Shown: positions 44,694-54,139 of the stretch, piece after piece
Numbering within the stretch: position 1 is the stretch's first letter
How the letters are laid out: every line of letters begins with the position of its first letter
Made by a program: the position numbers and the translations under genes
The notes under the pieces: model-generated
Seen by the model: the letters and a program-made list of their open reading frames with translations, nothing else
Told to the model about the DNA's origin: nothing
Database searches by the model: none
From: Bradyrhizobium diazoefficiens
GTDB taxonomy: Bacteria; Pseudomonadota; Alphaproteobacteria; Rhizobiales; Xanthobacteraceae
Direction: 5' to 3'
Assembly: GCF_016599855.1 (NCBI RefSeq)
Contig: NZ_CP067041.1
Coordinates: 3,038,001 to 3,102,000, forward strand
Length of the DNA stretch: 64,000 nucleotides

Positions 44694-46172
44694 ATGGCAT
44701 TGATCGAGGCATTCAAGCGGTTGCTGGGCGACACGGCCGTGCTGACGCGCGAGGAAGATCTCGCGGGTCTCACCGAAGATTGGCGCGGCCGTTATCGCGC
44801 ACGCGCGCTCTGCGCGGTGCTGCCATCCAACACCCAGCAGGTTTCCGCCATCATTCGCCTCTGCGTCGAACACAATGTTCCGGTGCTACCGCAGGGCGGC
44901 AACACCAGCCTGTGCGGCGGCGCGACGCCATCGGGGCAGGGCAAGCCGCCGGTCATCATCGCGCTGACGCGCATGCGTCAGATCCGCTCGCTGGATCCCG
45001 TCAACAACACCATCGTCGTCGATGCCGGCTGCGTGCTGGCGACCATTCAGGAGGCCGCCGTTTCCGCCGGCCGGCTCTATCCGGTCAGCCTCGGCGCCGA
45101 AGGCTCGTGCCAGATCGGCGGCAATATCGGCACCAATGCCGGCGGCACTGGCGTGCTGCGCTACGGTAATACGCGCGACAATGTGCTCGGGCTGGAGGTG
45201 GTGCTGCCGGATGGCTCGGTCTGGGACGGCCTCTATGCGCTGCGCAAGAACAACACCGGCTATGACCTCAAGCATCTCTTCATCGGCTCCGAGGGCACGC
45301 TCGGCATCATCACCGGCGCGGTGCTGAAGCTGCATCCGTTGCCGACGGCGGAGGCCGTCGCCTGGCTTGCAGTCGACAGTCCGCAGAAGGCGCTCGACGT
45401 GCTCGGCCTGTTCCAGGCCGCCTGCAACTCACGGCTCTCCGCCTTCGAGCTGATGAATGCGAAGCAGATCGAACTCGTGCTGGAACAGGTGCCGGGCCGG
45501 CGCTGCCCGGTCGCGGAGATCGACACCTGGCACGTCCTTGTCGAACTCTCCGACACCGGCGATGCCACAGCGCTTGCCGCGACGATGCAGTCGGTGCTCG
45601 AACAGGCGCTCGAAGCCGGGCTCGTCAGCGACGGCGTTGTCGCCACCAGCGAGGCGCAGCGCAAGGCGATGTGGCTGGTGCGTCACAGCGTGTCGGAAGC
45701 CAACAAGAAGGCGGGCGTCGGCCTGACCTCCGACACCGCGGTCCCGGTGTCGACTGTGCCTGATTTCATCGACCAGGCGATGGCGGCCGTGCGCGCGATC
45801 GTGCCGGATCTACCGTTCGTCATCGTCGGTCACATGGGCGACGGCAACATCCATCTCATTCCCTTCTTCAGCTTCGCCGAATGGGACGCGCTGCTGGAGC
45901 GCGACGCCGTTGGGCAGCGAATCCGCCGCGCCATGAACGATGTCGCAAGCTCGCTCCGCGGCACCTTCAGCGCCGAGCACGGCGTCGGTCGCACGCTGAC
46001 CGGCGAGATGACCCGCTACAAGCCGCCGGTCGAGCTCGCCTTGATGCGGGCGGTGAAACAGGCCTTCGATCCATCAGGTCTGTTCAATCCCGGCCGCGTT
46101 CTGCCGCCGTCATCCGCGGCCGATATGGCCGCTTCCTCACCGACCACCGCAACATTACAAAGAGGGAACTGA
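44694..46172 (+). CDS. FAD-linked D-2-hydroxyacid dehydrogenase (D-2-hydroxyglutarate / GlcD-like)
   Basis: 492 residues of the vanillyl-alcohol-oxidase fold: FAD-binding PQGGNTSLCGG near residue 65, GAEGSCQIGGNIGTNAGG near residue 135, RKNNTGYDLKHLFIGSEGTLGIIT near residue 185, and the C-terminal metal site GHMGDGNIHLI near residue 383 with SAEHGVG near residue 424. RKxNTGYDLKxLFIGSEGTLGI is shared with D-2-hydroxyglutarate dehydrogenases as well as D-lactate enzymes. Given hglS nearby, D-2-hydroxyglutarate to 2-oxoglutarate is attractive, but it heads a different operon with a polyamine-type importer. An in-frame TTG precedes the ATG. Confidence 0.87.
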   Translation: MALIEAFKRLLGDTAVLTREEDLAGLTEDWRGRYRARALCAVLPSNTQQVSAIIRLCVEHNVPVLPQGGNTSLCGGATPSGQGKPPVIIALTRMRQIRSLDPVNNTIVVDAGCVLATIQEAAVSAGRLYPVSLGAEGSCQIGGNIGTNAGGTGVLRYGNTRDNVLGLEVVLPDGSVWDGLYALRKNNTGYDLKHLFIGSEGTLGIITGAVLKLHPLPTAEAVAWLAVDSPQKALDVLGLFQAACNSRLSAFELMNAKQIELVLEQVPGRRCPVAEIDTWHVLVELSDTGDATALAATMQSVLEQALEAGLVSDGVVATSEAQRKAMWLVRHSVSEANKKAGVGLTSDTAVPVSTVPDFIDQAMAAVRAIVPDLPFVIVGHMGDGNIHLIPFFSFAEWDALLERDAVGQRIRRAMNDVASSLRGTFSAEHGVGRTLTGEMTRYKPPVELALMRAVKQAFDPSGLFNPGRVLPPSSAADMAASSPTTATLQRGN

Positions 46173-46173
46173 C

Positions 46174-47259
46174 ATGACCGACGCACCGAAGATCATCACT
46201 TCCCGCCGCCGTCTGCTGCTCGGTGCAGGAGCTGGCGCCGTTGCGCTTGCGGCGCCGACCGTCTGGTCGCCGTCCCGCGCCGCCGGAAAACGCATCGTCG
46301 TGCGCGACGATGGCGGCATCTACACCAAGGCCTATGGCGCGGTGTTCTACCGGCCCTTCACCGAAGCGACCGGAATCGAGGTCGTCGGCGTCCAGGCCAA
46401 CGCCGAGCCGGTCGCGCAGATCAAGACCATGGTCGAAACCAAGAACTACACCTGGGATATGGCCAAGATCTCCTGGCCCGCGATCCTGCTGCTGACCACC
46501 GGCAGCAAGCAATATCTCGAGAAGCACGGCCTCGACTCCGAGCCGGTCATCAAGTCGATTCCGGCCGAATATGCTTCGCCTTACGGCGTCGCCACCAACG
46601 TCTACACCACCGTGCTCGCCTATCGCATGGATGCTTTCAAGGGCCGCAAGGCGCCGCAGTCCTGGACCGATTTCTGGAACGTGGCCGATTTCCCCGGGCG
46701 CCGCGCCGTGCGCAAGCATCCGTTCGACACGATCGAGGAGGCGCTGATGGGCGCCGGCGTGCCGACCGCGCAGGTCTATCCCTGCAATGTCGACAAGGCC
46801 TTTGCATCCCTCGACAAGATCAAGTCACAGGTCGCGGTGTGGTGGACCAGCGGTGCGCAGGTCGAGCAGATGCTGACCTCGGGCGAGATCGATATGCTTC
46901 CGACCTGGGTGTCCCGCGCGCAGTCGGCGCAGGCGGCCGGCGCGCCGGTCGAGATTATCTGGAACCAGGGCATCTGGGGCGCCGACAATTGGTCGATCCT
47001 GGCCGGCTCCCCGAACGCGGATGCCTGCCGCGAGTTCATCAAGTTCGCCTCCGATCCGAAGCGGCAGGCGGCGCTGGTCGAATACTTCCCGGCCGGCCTC
47101 ACGCAGCCGGAGGCCTTCAACTACGTCAAGCCTGAGGTCGCCAGGAATTGCCCGACCTATCCTGACAACATCAAGGCGGGCCTGAAGATCGATGCGAAGT
47201 TCTGGTACGACAACCAGGCCGCCGTCATCGAGCGCTTCAACAGCTGGATCCTGGCTTGA
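46174..47259 (+). CDS. Polyamine-type ABC transporter binding protein with Tat signal
   Basis: 361 residues. A twin-arginine signal (TSRRRLLLGAGAGAVALAAP) leads into a type-II binding fold of the spermidine/putrescine PotD class: KRIVVRDDGGIYTKAYGAVFYRPF, WPAILLLTTGS, YGVATNVYTTVLAY, WVSRAQSAQAAG. It starts one base after the dehydrogenase stop. Tat export implies folding before translocation. The ligand may be a small organic acid or amine rather than a polyamine. Confidence 0.9.
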   Translation: MTDAPKIITSRRRLLLGAGAGAVALAAPTVWSPSRAAGKRIVVRDDGGIYTKAYGAVFYRPFTEATGIEVVGVQANAEPVAQIKTMVETKNYTWDMAKISWPAILLLTTGSKQYLEKHGLDSEPVIKSIPAEYASPYGVATNVYTTVLAYRMDAFKGRKAPQSWTDFWNVADFPGRRAVRKHPFDTIEEALMGAGVPTAQVYPCNVDKAFASLDKIKSQVAVWWTSGAQVEQMLTSGEIDMLPTWVSRAQSAQAAGAPVEIIWNQGIWGADNWSILAGSPNADACREFIKFASDPKRQAALVEYFPAGLTQPEAFNYVKPEVARNCPTYPDNIKAGLKIDAKFWYDNQAAVIERFNSWILA

Positions 47260-47285
47260 CCCGCGCGAAGGGATCGGAGCGGCCC

Positions 47286-48380
47286 ATGGTCTCGTCCAGC
47301 CTGCGCATTCACGAACTGTGCAAGCGCTATGGTGACTTCGTCGCGCTGGCGCCGACCAGCCTCGACGTCGCGAAGGGGGAATTCCTCACGCTGCTCGGCC
47401 CGTCGGGGTCGGGCAAGACCACGCTGCTCAGCCTGATCGCAGGTCTTGCCCATCCCGACGAGGGGCGGATCCTGATCGACGACGCCGACGTTACGCACAG
47501 CCCGGCCTATGCCCGCGATATCGGCGTCGTGTTCCAGAACTACGCGCTGTTTCCGCACATGACGATCGAGGACAATATCGCGTTTCCTCTGAAGATGCGG
47601 AAGGTGTCGGATGCGGAAGCGCGCTGGCGCACCGCCGAGGCGCTGGAAACGGTGCACCTGCCGCACGTCGCAAAGCGTTATCCGCGCGAATTGTCCGGCG
47701 GCCAGCAGCAGCGCATCGCGCTGGCGCGCTGCATCGTCTACCGTCCCGCGATCATCCTGATGGACGAGCCGCTCGGTGCGCTCGACAAGAAACTGCGCGA
47801 CCAGATGCAGCTCGAGATCAAGCGCATCCATCGCGACCTCGGCACCACGATCGTCTATGTCACTCACGACCAGGAAGAGGCGATGACGTTGTCGGATCGC
47901 ATCTGCCTGATGAACGCGGGCGCGATCGAGCAGCTCGGAACGCCCCAAGATCTTTACTTCCGGCCGAGCTCGGTGTTCGTCGCCGACTTCCTCGGCGAGT
48001 CCAATCTGCTCAGCGCCATGGTGCGCGGCGTCGATGGCGACGGGCTCGACATCGTCCTGACGGAGCAGGCGGCGCCGTCGCGCGCGGTCGGCAATGGTGC
48101 GAGTTTTGCCGCCGGCCAGCCGATCAAGGTCATGGTGCGCCCGCAGAACCTCGTGGTGGGTGAGGCGGGAGGCGGTCAGCTCTCCGGTCGGCTGGTGGAC
48201 GTGATGATCAGCGGCAGCCTGACGCGGCTCTACATCGCGCCGGAGATGGCCGGCCTGCCGCAGCTCGTCGCCGCGCATCCGACCCGCAGCGGCACGGCGC
48301 CCTACGAGATCGGACAGCGTCTGTCGCTCGGATGGCATGCGGCGGATGCCGTCGCCATCAGCGACGGGAAGGGGATCTGA
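47286..48380 (+). CDS. Polyamine-type ABC transporter ATPase (PotA-like)
   Basis: 364 residues: Walker A GPSGSGKTT near residue 38, FQNYALFPHMTIEDNIAFPL, signature LSGGQQQR, Walker B ILMDEPLGALD, switch His in YVTHDQEEA, and a C-terminal TOBE domain from about residue 275. ATG 47286 has GGAG six bases upstream. It energises the fused permease encoded next. Confidence 0.93.
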   Translation: MVSSSLRIHELCKRYGDFVALAPTSLDVAKGEFLTLLGPSGSGKTTLLSLIAGLAHPDEGRILIDDADVTHSPAYARDIGVVFQNYALFPHMTIEDNIAFPLKMRKVSDAEARWRTAEALETVHLPHVAKRYPRELSGGQQQRIALARCIVYRPAIILMDEPLGALDKKLRDQMQLEIKRIHRDLGTTIVYVTHDQEEAMTLSDRICLMNAGAIEQLGTPQDLYFRPSSVFVADFLGESNLLSAMVRGVDGDGLDIVLTEQAAPSRAVGNGASFAAGQPIKVMVRPQNLVVGEAGGGQLSGRLVDVMISGSLTRLYIAPEMAGLPQLVAAHPTRSGTAPYEIGQRLSLGWHAADAVAISDGKGI

Positions 48381-48382
48381 GC

Positions 48383-50149
48383 TTGGCCGTCTTGCGGACG
48401 AAACAGCGCAATCTGGCCTGGACGCGAGCTGCGATGGGCGCGCCGCTCGTCCTGCTGCTGGCGCTGTTCCTGGTCTATCCGGTCGGGCAGTTGCTGCTGC
48501 TCAGCGTCTACGGCGAGAATGGCTTCACGCTGGCTCCGTACCGCCAGCTTTTCGCCTCATCGGTCTATATCGATGTCCTCCTGATCACGCTGAAGATATC
48601 GCTGGTCACTACACTGGTTTGCGTCGTCACCGGCTATCCGATCGCCTATCTGATCTCGGTGGTCGACAAGGAGCGCAAAGCGACGCTGCTGTTCTGGGTG
48701 CTGCTGTCGTTCTGGACCAGCTTCCTGGTCCGCGCCTTCGCCTGGATCGTGCTGCTCGGGCGGAACGGCGTCATCAACAAGCTGCTGATCTCGCTCGGCA
48801 TCATCTCGAGCCCTGCGAGCCTGCTCTACAATTTCGGTAGCGTCCTCGTCGGCATGGTCAATGCGCTGCTGCCGCTCGCCGTGCTGACCATGCTCTCGGT
48901 GATGGAGAATATCGACCGCACCCTGCCGCGCGCGGCCGCGACCCTCGGGGCGCGTCCTGGCATGGCGTTCTGGAAGATCTATTTTCCCCTGTCGCTGCCC
49001 GGTGTCGCCGCCGCGGGCATCATGGTGTTCGTGACCGCGATCGGTTTCTTCATCGTGCCGGCGCTGCTTGGCGGGCGCCGCGAGACCATGATCACGCAAC
49101 TGATCATCGACCAGGTCCAGCAGACCATGAATTGGGGCTTTGCCGGCGCGATCTCCGTGCTGCTGCTGTTCGTGGTCCTCATCGTCTTTGCCGCCTATGA
49201 CCGGCTGCTCGGCCTCTCGACCATGACCGGCGCGTCCGCACCGCGCAACGCGGCGCCGTCGCGTCTGTCGGGGCCGGTTCAGAAGGCGGGCGATTCGCTG
49301 CTCACACTGCTCGGTGCGATCTCCGACCGAATCATTCTGCTGCTGCCGTCCCGGCGTTGCGGCCGCAATCCCAATCAGGCCGGCCTTGGCTTGCAGGCCT
49401 TCGTCTGGACCATGCTGCTCATCGTCAGCGCACCGACCATCCTGATGATCCCGCTGTCGTTCGGCAGCGGCGGCCTCAACTGGCCGCCGCAGGGCTTCAC
49501 TCTGCATTGGTATGAGACCGTGCTGAACTCGCCAGTCTGGACCCAAGCCCTGCTGCGCTCGCTGCTGGTCGGCGTCGGTACTGGGGTGCTCGCCATGCTG
49601 ATCGGTACGCCGGCCGCATTCCTGCTGGTGCGCAGCGACATTCCGGGCAAGGCGGCGTGGCTCGCCTTCATCCTGTCGCCGATCGTCGTCCCGCGCATGA
49701 TCATCGCGGTCGGTCTATTCTACGTCTTCGCGCGCATGGGCCTCGTCGGTAGCGCCGCCGGCCTCATTCTCGGGCACACCGTCGTCGCGGTGCCCTATGT
49801 AGTGATGACCATGATGGCGGTGCTGCGCAATTACGACATGCGGCTCGACCATGCCGCGCAGAGCCTCGGCGCGCGCCCACTAGCGACGCTGCGCTACGTC
49901 ACCTTCCCGATCCTCGCCGCCGGCATGATGTCGTCGTTCCTGTTCGCCTTCGCGACCTCGTTCGACGAGCTCACCATTGCGCTGTTCGCGACCGGCGGCC
50001 TCAATGCGACGCTGCCGAAACAGTTCTGGGACGAGGTGACACTTCAGGTCTCGCCCGCGATCGCCGCTGTCTCGACCTGTCTGTTCGTTTTCATGGGACT
50101 CCTGATCTTCGTTGCCGAACGCCTGCGCCGGCGTGCCGCCGCGAGATAG
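48383..50149 (+). CDS. Fused polyamine-type permease (PotB-PotC)
   Basis: 588 residues from a TTG start with AAGGGGA seven bases upstream. Two permease halves are joined: residues about 10-290 (LFLVYPVGQLLLLSVYGENG; EAA-like loop AAATLGARPGMAFWKIYFPLSLPG) and about 325-588 (second loop AAQSLGARPLATLRYVTFPILAAG). Around twelve membrane segments. It starts two bases after the ATPase stop. Fusions of this kind are known in rhizobial importers. Confidence 0.92.
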   Translation: MAVLRTKQRNLAWTRAAMGAPLVLLLALFLVYPVGQLLLLSVYGENGFTLAPYRQLFASSVYIDVLLITLKISLVTTLVCVVTGYPIAYLISVVDKERKATLLFWVLLSFWTSFLVRAFAWIVLLGRNGVINKLLISLGIISSPASLLYNFGSVLVGMVNALLPLAVLTMLSVMENIDRTLPRAAATLGARPGMAFWKIYFPLSLPGVAAAGIMVFVTAIGFFIVPALLGGRRETMITQLIIDQVQQTMNWGFAGAISVLLLFVVLIVFAAYDRLLGLSTMTGASAPRNAAPSRLSGPVQKAGDSLLTLLGAISDRIILLLPSRRCGRNPNQAGLGLQAFVWTMLLIVSAPTILMIPLSFGSGGLNWPPQGFTLHWYETVLNSPVWTQALLRSLLVGVGTGVLAMLIGTPAAFLLVRSDIPGKAAWLAFILSPIVVPRMIIAVGLFYVFARMGLVGSAAGLILGHTVVAVPYVVMTMMAVLRNYDMRLDHAAQSLGARPLATLRYVTFPILAAGMMSSFLFAFATSFDELTIALFATGGLNATLPKQFWDEVTLQVSPAIAAVSTCLFVFMGLLIFVAERLRRRAAAR

Positions 50150-50181
50150 CAGCTCCGCCTTCCAACCAGAGGTTCTCAATC

Positions 50182-51087
50182 ATGCTCACTGCCAATCGTC
50201 TCCGCGGCCTGTTTCCGGCCATTCCGACCCCGGTCAAGGTCGACGACACCATCGACGCGGGCGCAGTCGCGGCCCTGTTTGCCTGGCTCAACAAGCAGGG
50301 CATCGACGGCGTCGTGCCGCTCGGCGGCACCGGCGAGTACGGCGCGCTGGCGCGGTCGGAGCGCATCAAGATGGCAGGCTTGTCTGTCAAGGCGATGGTG
50401 GGCAAAGGGCCGGTCATTGCCGGCGTGCTCGACACCGGTTTCCACGATGCCTTGCAGGCGGGCAAGGAATTCGCAGCCGAGGGCGTGGACGGTCTTCTGG
50501 TTCTTACGCCATATTATACCAACCCGACTCAGGTTGGCATTCGCGACTATTTCCTGCGTTACGCCGACGCCTCGCCCGTGCCCGTCCTGATCTACGAGAT
50601 TCCTTACCGCACCCGGATCGCGATCGAGCCCAAGATCCTGCATGAGCTCTCCAGGCATCCCAACATCATCGGCATGAAGGCCTGTAATCTCGACATGTAT
50701 CATTTCCTCCAGGTCGTGGCCGGCGTCGATGAAAGCTTTGCGGTGCTGAGCGGCGAGGACAGCCTGTTTCCGCTGCATCTCGCGGCCGGCGCAAGGGGCG
50801 GCATCATCGTGACCGCGTGCCTGTTGCCGCGCGCCTGGCGTCAGATCTTCGAGACGGCGAGCGCGGGCCGGACGGCGGACGCGCTGAAGCTGCACCGCAG
50901 CCTGATCCCGTTCATGAACATGGCGTTCGCCGAAACCAATCCGGGACCGATGAAGGCGGTGATGGATCTCGTTGGCGTCGACGCGCCGCGCATGCTGGCG
51001 CCGCTGGTGCAGCCGGCGCCGGCGCTGGTCGCGTCATTCCGGGCCGAACTCGGCCGGCAGCTGGCGATCTCGGAGGGACTTGCTTGA
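50182..51087 (+). CDS. Dihydrodipicolinate synthase / KDG-aldolase-family lyase
   Basis: 301 residues of the DHDPS TIM-barrel: LGGTGEYGALARSER near residue 47 (pyruvate/oxoacid contact), LTPYYTNPTQ, the catalytic tyrosine in IYEIPYRT near residue 138 and the Schiff-base lysine in IIGMKACN near residue 165. Members cleave or form 2-oxo acids. It is unlikely to be the biosynthetic DapA because it ends an importer operon and precedes an IclR regulator. A catabolic 2-keto-3-deoxy-acid or 4-hydroxy-2-oxoglutarate aldolase is plausible. Confidence 0.9.
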   Translation: MLTANRLRGLFPAIPTPVKVDDTIDAGAVAALFAWLNKQGIDGVVPLGGTGEYGALARSERIKMAGLSVKAMVGKGPVIAGVLDTGFHDALQAGKEFAAEGVDGLLVLTPYYTNPTQVGIRDYFLRYADASPVPVLIYEIPYRTRIAIEPKILHELSRHPNIIGMKACNLDMYHFLQVVAGVDESFAVLSGEDSLFPLHLAAGARGGIIVTACLLPRAWRQIFETASAGRTADALKLHRSLIPFMNMAFAETNPGPMKAVMDLVGVDAPRMLAPLVQPAPALVASFRAELGRQLAISEGLA

Positions 51088-51098
51088 GGGGTGGCGGC

Positions 51099-51965
51099 AT
51101 GGTGCGTAGCATCCGGGACGGGAGCGGCCGCACCGCGAAGGCGCGGAACGCGAAGGTAAACGAGAAGAGTGCGGCGAAGGGTGCCGAGCCGCGCTCTTCC
51201 CTGTTCGTCGGTTCGACCGAGAAGGCGTTTCAGGTCCTGCACGCCTTTGACGGGCCACAGCGTTACATGACACTCGCCGATATCGCGCGTGCCGCAGCCC
51301 TCGACCGCAGCGCCACCCAGCGGCTGGTCTACACACTCGAGACGCTCGGCTATCTCAGACGTATTGAAGGCACACGCAATTACAGCCTGACCTCGAAGGT
51401 GCTGCAATTCTCCCACAGTTATCTCAAGGCCAACGACTTGATCGATCGGGCATCGCCCCATCTGCTCGAGATCAGCCGTAATCTGGGCGAGACCTGCAAC
51501 CTGCATGAGCTCGACGGTCACGAGATCGTCTTCGTGGCGCGCTTTCCGGGGCAGCATCTCATCAACGTCGACATTGTGATCGGCAGCCGGCTGCCGACCT
51601 TCTTCACGGCGTCCGGAACCGCGATTCTGTCGGCATTGCCCGAGGAGGAGCGCCTCGATCTTCTCAAGCGCACGCCGCTCGAGCGGCTGACGCCGTTCAC
51701 GGTGATTGATCCGAAGGCGCTCCTGGAGCGGGCTCGCGTCGCTGCGCAGCGCGGCTATGCCGTCATCATGAACGAGACCGTGATGGGCGACATTTCGGTC
51801 GCCGCGCCGATCATCGACGAGCATGGCCGCGCCGTCGCTGCGATCAACATCTCGGTGCCGACGACGCGCTGGACGAAAGAGCGCGCCGAGGCGGAGCTGG
51901 TACAGCATGTCCAGGTCGCGGCGACCTCGATCTCGAAGTCGAAGTTCAATCGACACGCGGCTTGA
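51099..51965 (+). CDS. IclR-family transcriptional regulator
   Basis: 288 residues from ATG 51099 (GAGGGG seven bases upstream). After a basic, disordered N-terminus of about 35 residues comes the winged helix (STEKAFQVLHAFDGPQRYMTLADIARAAALDRSATQRLVYTLETLGYL), then the effector domain (LHELDGHEIVFVARFPG; LPTFFTASGTAILSALP; AINISVPTTRWT). It is 11 bases after the aldolase gene and probably controls the 44694-51087 operon. The AT-rich region at about 44620-44660 is a possible site, not demonstrated. Confidence 0.9.
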   Translation: MVRSIRDGSGRTAKARNAKVNEKSAAKGAEPRSSLFVGSTEKAFQVLHAFDGPQRYMTLADIARAAALDRSATQRLVYTLETLGYLRRIEGTRNYSLTSKVLQFSHSYLKANDLIDRASPHLLEISRNLGETCNLHELDGHEIVFVARFPGQHLINVDIVIGSRLPTFFTASGTAILSALPEEERLDLLKRTPLERLTPFTVIDPKALLERARVAAQRGYAVIMNETVMGDISVAAPIIDEHGRAVAAINISVPTTRWTKERAEAELVQHVQVAATSISKSKFNRHAA

Positions 51966-52043
51966 CGCAATCGCTGATAACGGAAGGAAAGAGCCTGGTC
52001 GAGTCAAGATTGATCAATTTCAATCGAGCGTGCAAATGCTCTC

Positions 52044-52280
52044 CTAGCTGCTGCGGTACTTGCGGCTGAGCGCGGTGCTTCCGACGATTGTCATCACCAG
52101 CGTGACGGCGAGCAGGATGAAGGCGAGCGGTGCTCCAAATGAGCAGTTGCTGACACGGCTGAATTGATCGTAGACCGCTGGCGCCATCATCTGAAATTGC
52201 GCGCCGCCAAGCAGAACAGGCGTCGCATAGGCGTTGATGCACGCGGCCGGAAAGGTGAGAAGGCCGGTAGCTACGGTGAT
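52044..52280 (-). pseudogene. C-terminal fragment of a polyamine-type ABC permease
   Basis: The reverse strand encodes about 76 residues: VATGLLTFPAACINAYATPVL then LGGAQFQMMAPAVYDQFSRV, ending in a hydrophobic ILLAVTLVMTIVGSTALSRKYR tail. This is the last third of a PotB-type permease (AxSAYATPVLLGG.xFQMMAPAVYDQF). The upstream frame lacks the rest and has only unrelated residues, so it is a remnant, not a gene. It is convergent to the iclR gene and divergent from the esterase gene. Confidence 0.72.
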
Positions 52281-52465
52281 AGTGCCCTTTTCGTTAGACG
52301 CAGACCGGTTGATACTATGAATTGAATTGTTCAAAACTGCGATCGGCCAGAGTTCCTGCCGATGGGAGACGTAAGAAGCGGGCTAGGCTGTGGCGGCTTT
52401 TTGTGGTCGGTCGCAAATTGCGCGTACACCTTGAACCAAGTGTAATGAGCATCGGGAGGAAACAA

Positions 52466-54139
52466 TTGTTGCGGATCGGTTTAGCTATTGCCGGATGTGC
52501 CCTAGCCATGTTTGGCCCGTCGCTCTGTGTCGCTCAGACTGCGGCCAGTCCATGCGCTCGGCTGAAGGAACCAGTCCCGCCCGCCATGATCGGATTGCCG
52601 ACTTCGGGGGCCACCATCGAGTCCGTCCAACTTGTCCAGCCCATGCCGCTCGCACCGGCGCAACTGCCATTCGGACCCCCACCGCCGTATCTCGCTGTCA
52701 GCCCCGCCACGCCTGAATACTGCAAGGTGCTCGGCTCCATCGCGCCGGTAGATCCCAAGGCGCCGCCGGTCCGATTCCAAGTTAACCTACCGGCGAACTG
52801 GAACGGATCGTCCGTGCAGTTTGGTGGCGGCGGCTTTAACGGGGTGCTGATCACCGGACTCGGCCTGCCGCCGCTCACGCCTGCCGATCAACCTTCGCCG
52901 CTTGCGCTCGGGTTTGTCACCTATGGTACGGACTCCGGTCATCAGAATGCGCAGGGCATGCCGCTTCAGTCCTTTGCCCTCAGCGACGAAGCGCTCATAA
53001 ATTTCGCCTACGCCGCTTACAAGAAAGTGCGCGATGTTGCTGTCGTGCTCATGCAGCGGCGCTACGGCCGCGGTCCCTCCAAGCTCTATTATGTCGGCTT
53101 CTCCGAGGGGGGACGCGAAGGCATCACGATGGCGCAACGCTTCCCGAATGACTTTGATGGCGTCTTGAGTGGCGTGCCTGTCATTAACTGGGTCGGCCTG
53201 ATGACGGCCTTTGCCCGCGTCGGCTCGGCGCAGATGGGGGAAGGCTGGCTCAGTCCGGACAAGGTGAAACTCGTTCAAGATGGAGTGATTGCCGCCTGCG
53301 ACCAGTTGGACGGATTGGCCGATGGGATCGTCAGCAATTATCAGCGCTGCGAACAGGTGTTCGACCCCGCAAAGTTTGCATGTCGTCCCGGTGCCGAATC
53401 CGCCTGTTTTTCCAGATCTCAGCTCGAAGCGGTCAATTCGCTTCAAAAGCCATCGGAACTAAATGTCACGCTGGCCAATGGCATCCATACTTATCCGGGC
53501 TGGGGGCGCGGCGGCGAAGCGGCCGCTGGCACGGGGCCGGTTGGTGGATGGGTAAGCTGGCAGACTGGAACTGCTCCGCCAACGCTTCCACCGGGACCAA
53601 AGAGCAGCCGGGCGTGGCTGTACGGGAGCGGGGCCGTGCAGTACTTCTTCGCACGCGATCCAGGTTACGACGTCACGAAATTCACTCCATCCAGTTTTGC
53701 TGACCGAATGAAGGAAGTTTCGACGTTGATGGACTCGACCGATCCGGATCTGTCGGCATTCGCGAGCCGCGGTGGCAAGCTGATCATCTACGAGAACATG
53801 GCTGACTACGCTCAAAGTCCGTACGCCGGGATCGACTACTACAAGTCTGTCGTATCAAGGATGGGATCGGAAAAGATCGATGGCTTCCTCCGCCTGTACA
53901 CTGTTCCTGGCGCAGACCACATGGGAGTAGGCGCACCTTCGAGCGTAAATCTCTTCGAAGTGCTCACCCGATGGGTTGAACAAGGCAAAGCGCCTGGTGA
54001 GCTGGTGCAAGTGCAGCAGAGTACGGAACCTCCGTTCGAGGTCACTGCTGCACGCCCGATGTGTCGCTATCCAACTTATCCGCACTATCAAAGGGGCGAT
54101 GTGAACAAGACGGAAAGCTTTCAGTGCAGATTGCCGTAG
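52466..54139 (+). CDS. Secreted tannase/feruloyl-esterase-family hydrolase
   Basis: 557 residues from TTG 52466, chosen because GGGAGGA lies five bases upstream; the in-frame ATG 52445 has no ribosome site. A signal peptide follows (LRIGLAIAGCALAMFGPSLCVAQ), so the enzyme is periplasmic or exported. The nucleophile is in VGFSEGGREG (Ser213) and the histidine in GADHMGVG (His485), with VRFQVNLPANWNGSSVQFGGGGFNG near residue 110 as the family N-terminal block. The usual CS-D-HC disulphide of this family is absent: Phe precedes Ser and Met follows His. It probably cleaves an ester of an aromatic or short acid. It stands alone. Confidence 0.85.
   Translation: MLRIGLAIAGCALAMFGPSLCVAQTAASPCARLKEPVPPAMIGLPTSGATIESVQLVQPMPLAPAQLPFGPPPPYLAVSPATPEYCKVLGSIAPVDPKAPPVRFQVNLPANWNGSSVQFGGGGFNGVLITGLGLPPLTPADQPSPLALGFVTYGTDSGHQNAQGMPLQSFALSDEALINFAYAAYKKVRDVAVVLMQRRYGRGPSKLYYVGFSEGGREGITMAQRFPNDFDGVLSGVPVINWVGLMTAFARVGSAQMGEGWLSPDKVKLVQDGVIAACDQLDGLADGIVSNYQRCEQVFDPAKFACRPGAESACFSRSQLEAVNSLQKPSELNVTLANGIHTYPGWGRGGEAAAGTGPVGGWVSWQTGTAPPTLPPGPKSSRAWLYGSGAVQYFFARDPGYDVTKFTPSSFADRMKEVSTLMDSTDPDLSAFASRGGKLIIYENMADYAQSPYAGIDYYKSVVSRMGSEKIDGFLRLYTVPGADHMGVGAPSSVNLFEVLTRWVEQGKAPGELVQVQQSTEPPFEVTAARPMCRYPTYPHYQRGDVNKTESFQCRLP

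Noticed and set aside
50182..51087. Biosynthetic DapA (lysine synthesis)
   Set aside because: The family fits, but the operon context with importer, dehydrogenase and IclR points to catabolism.
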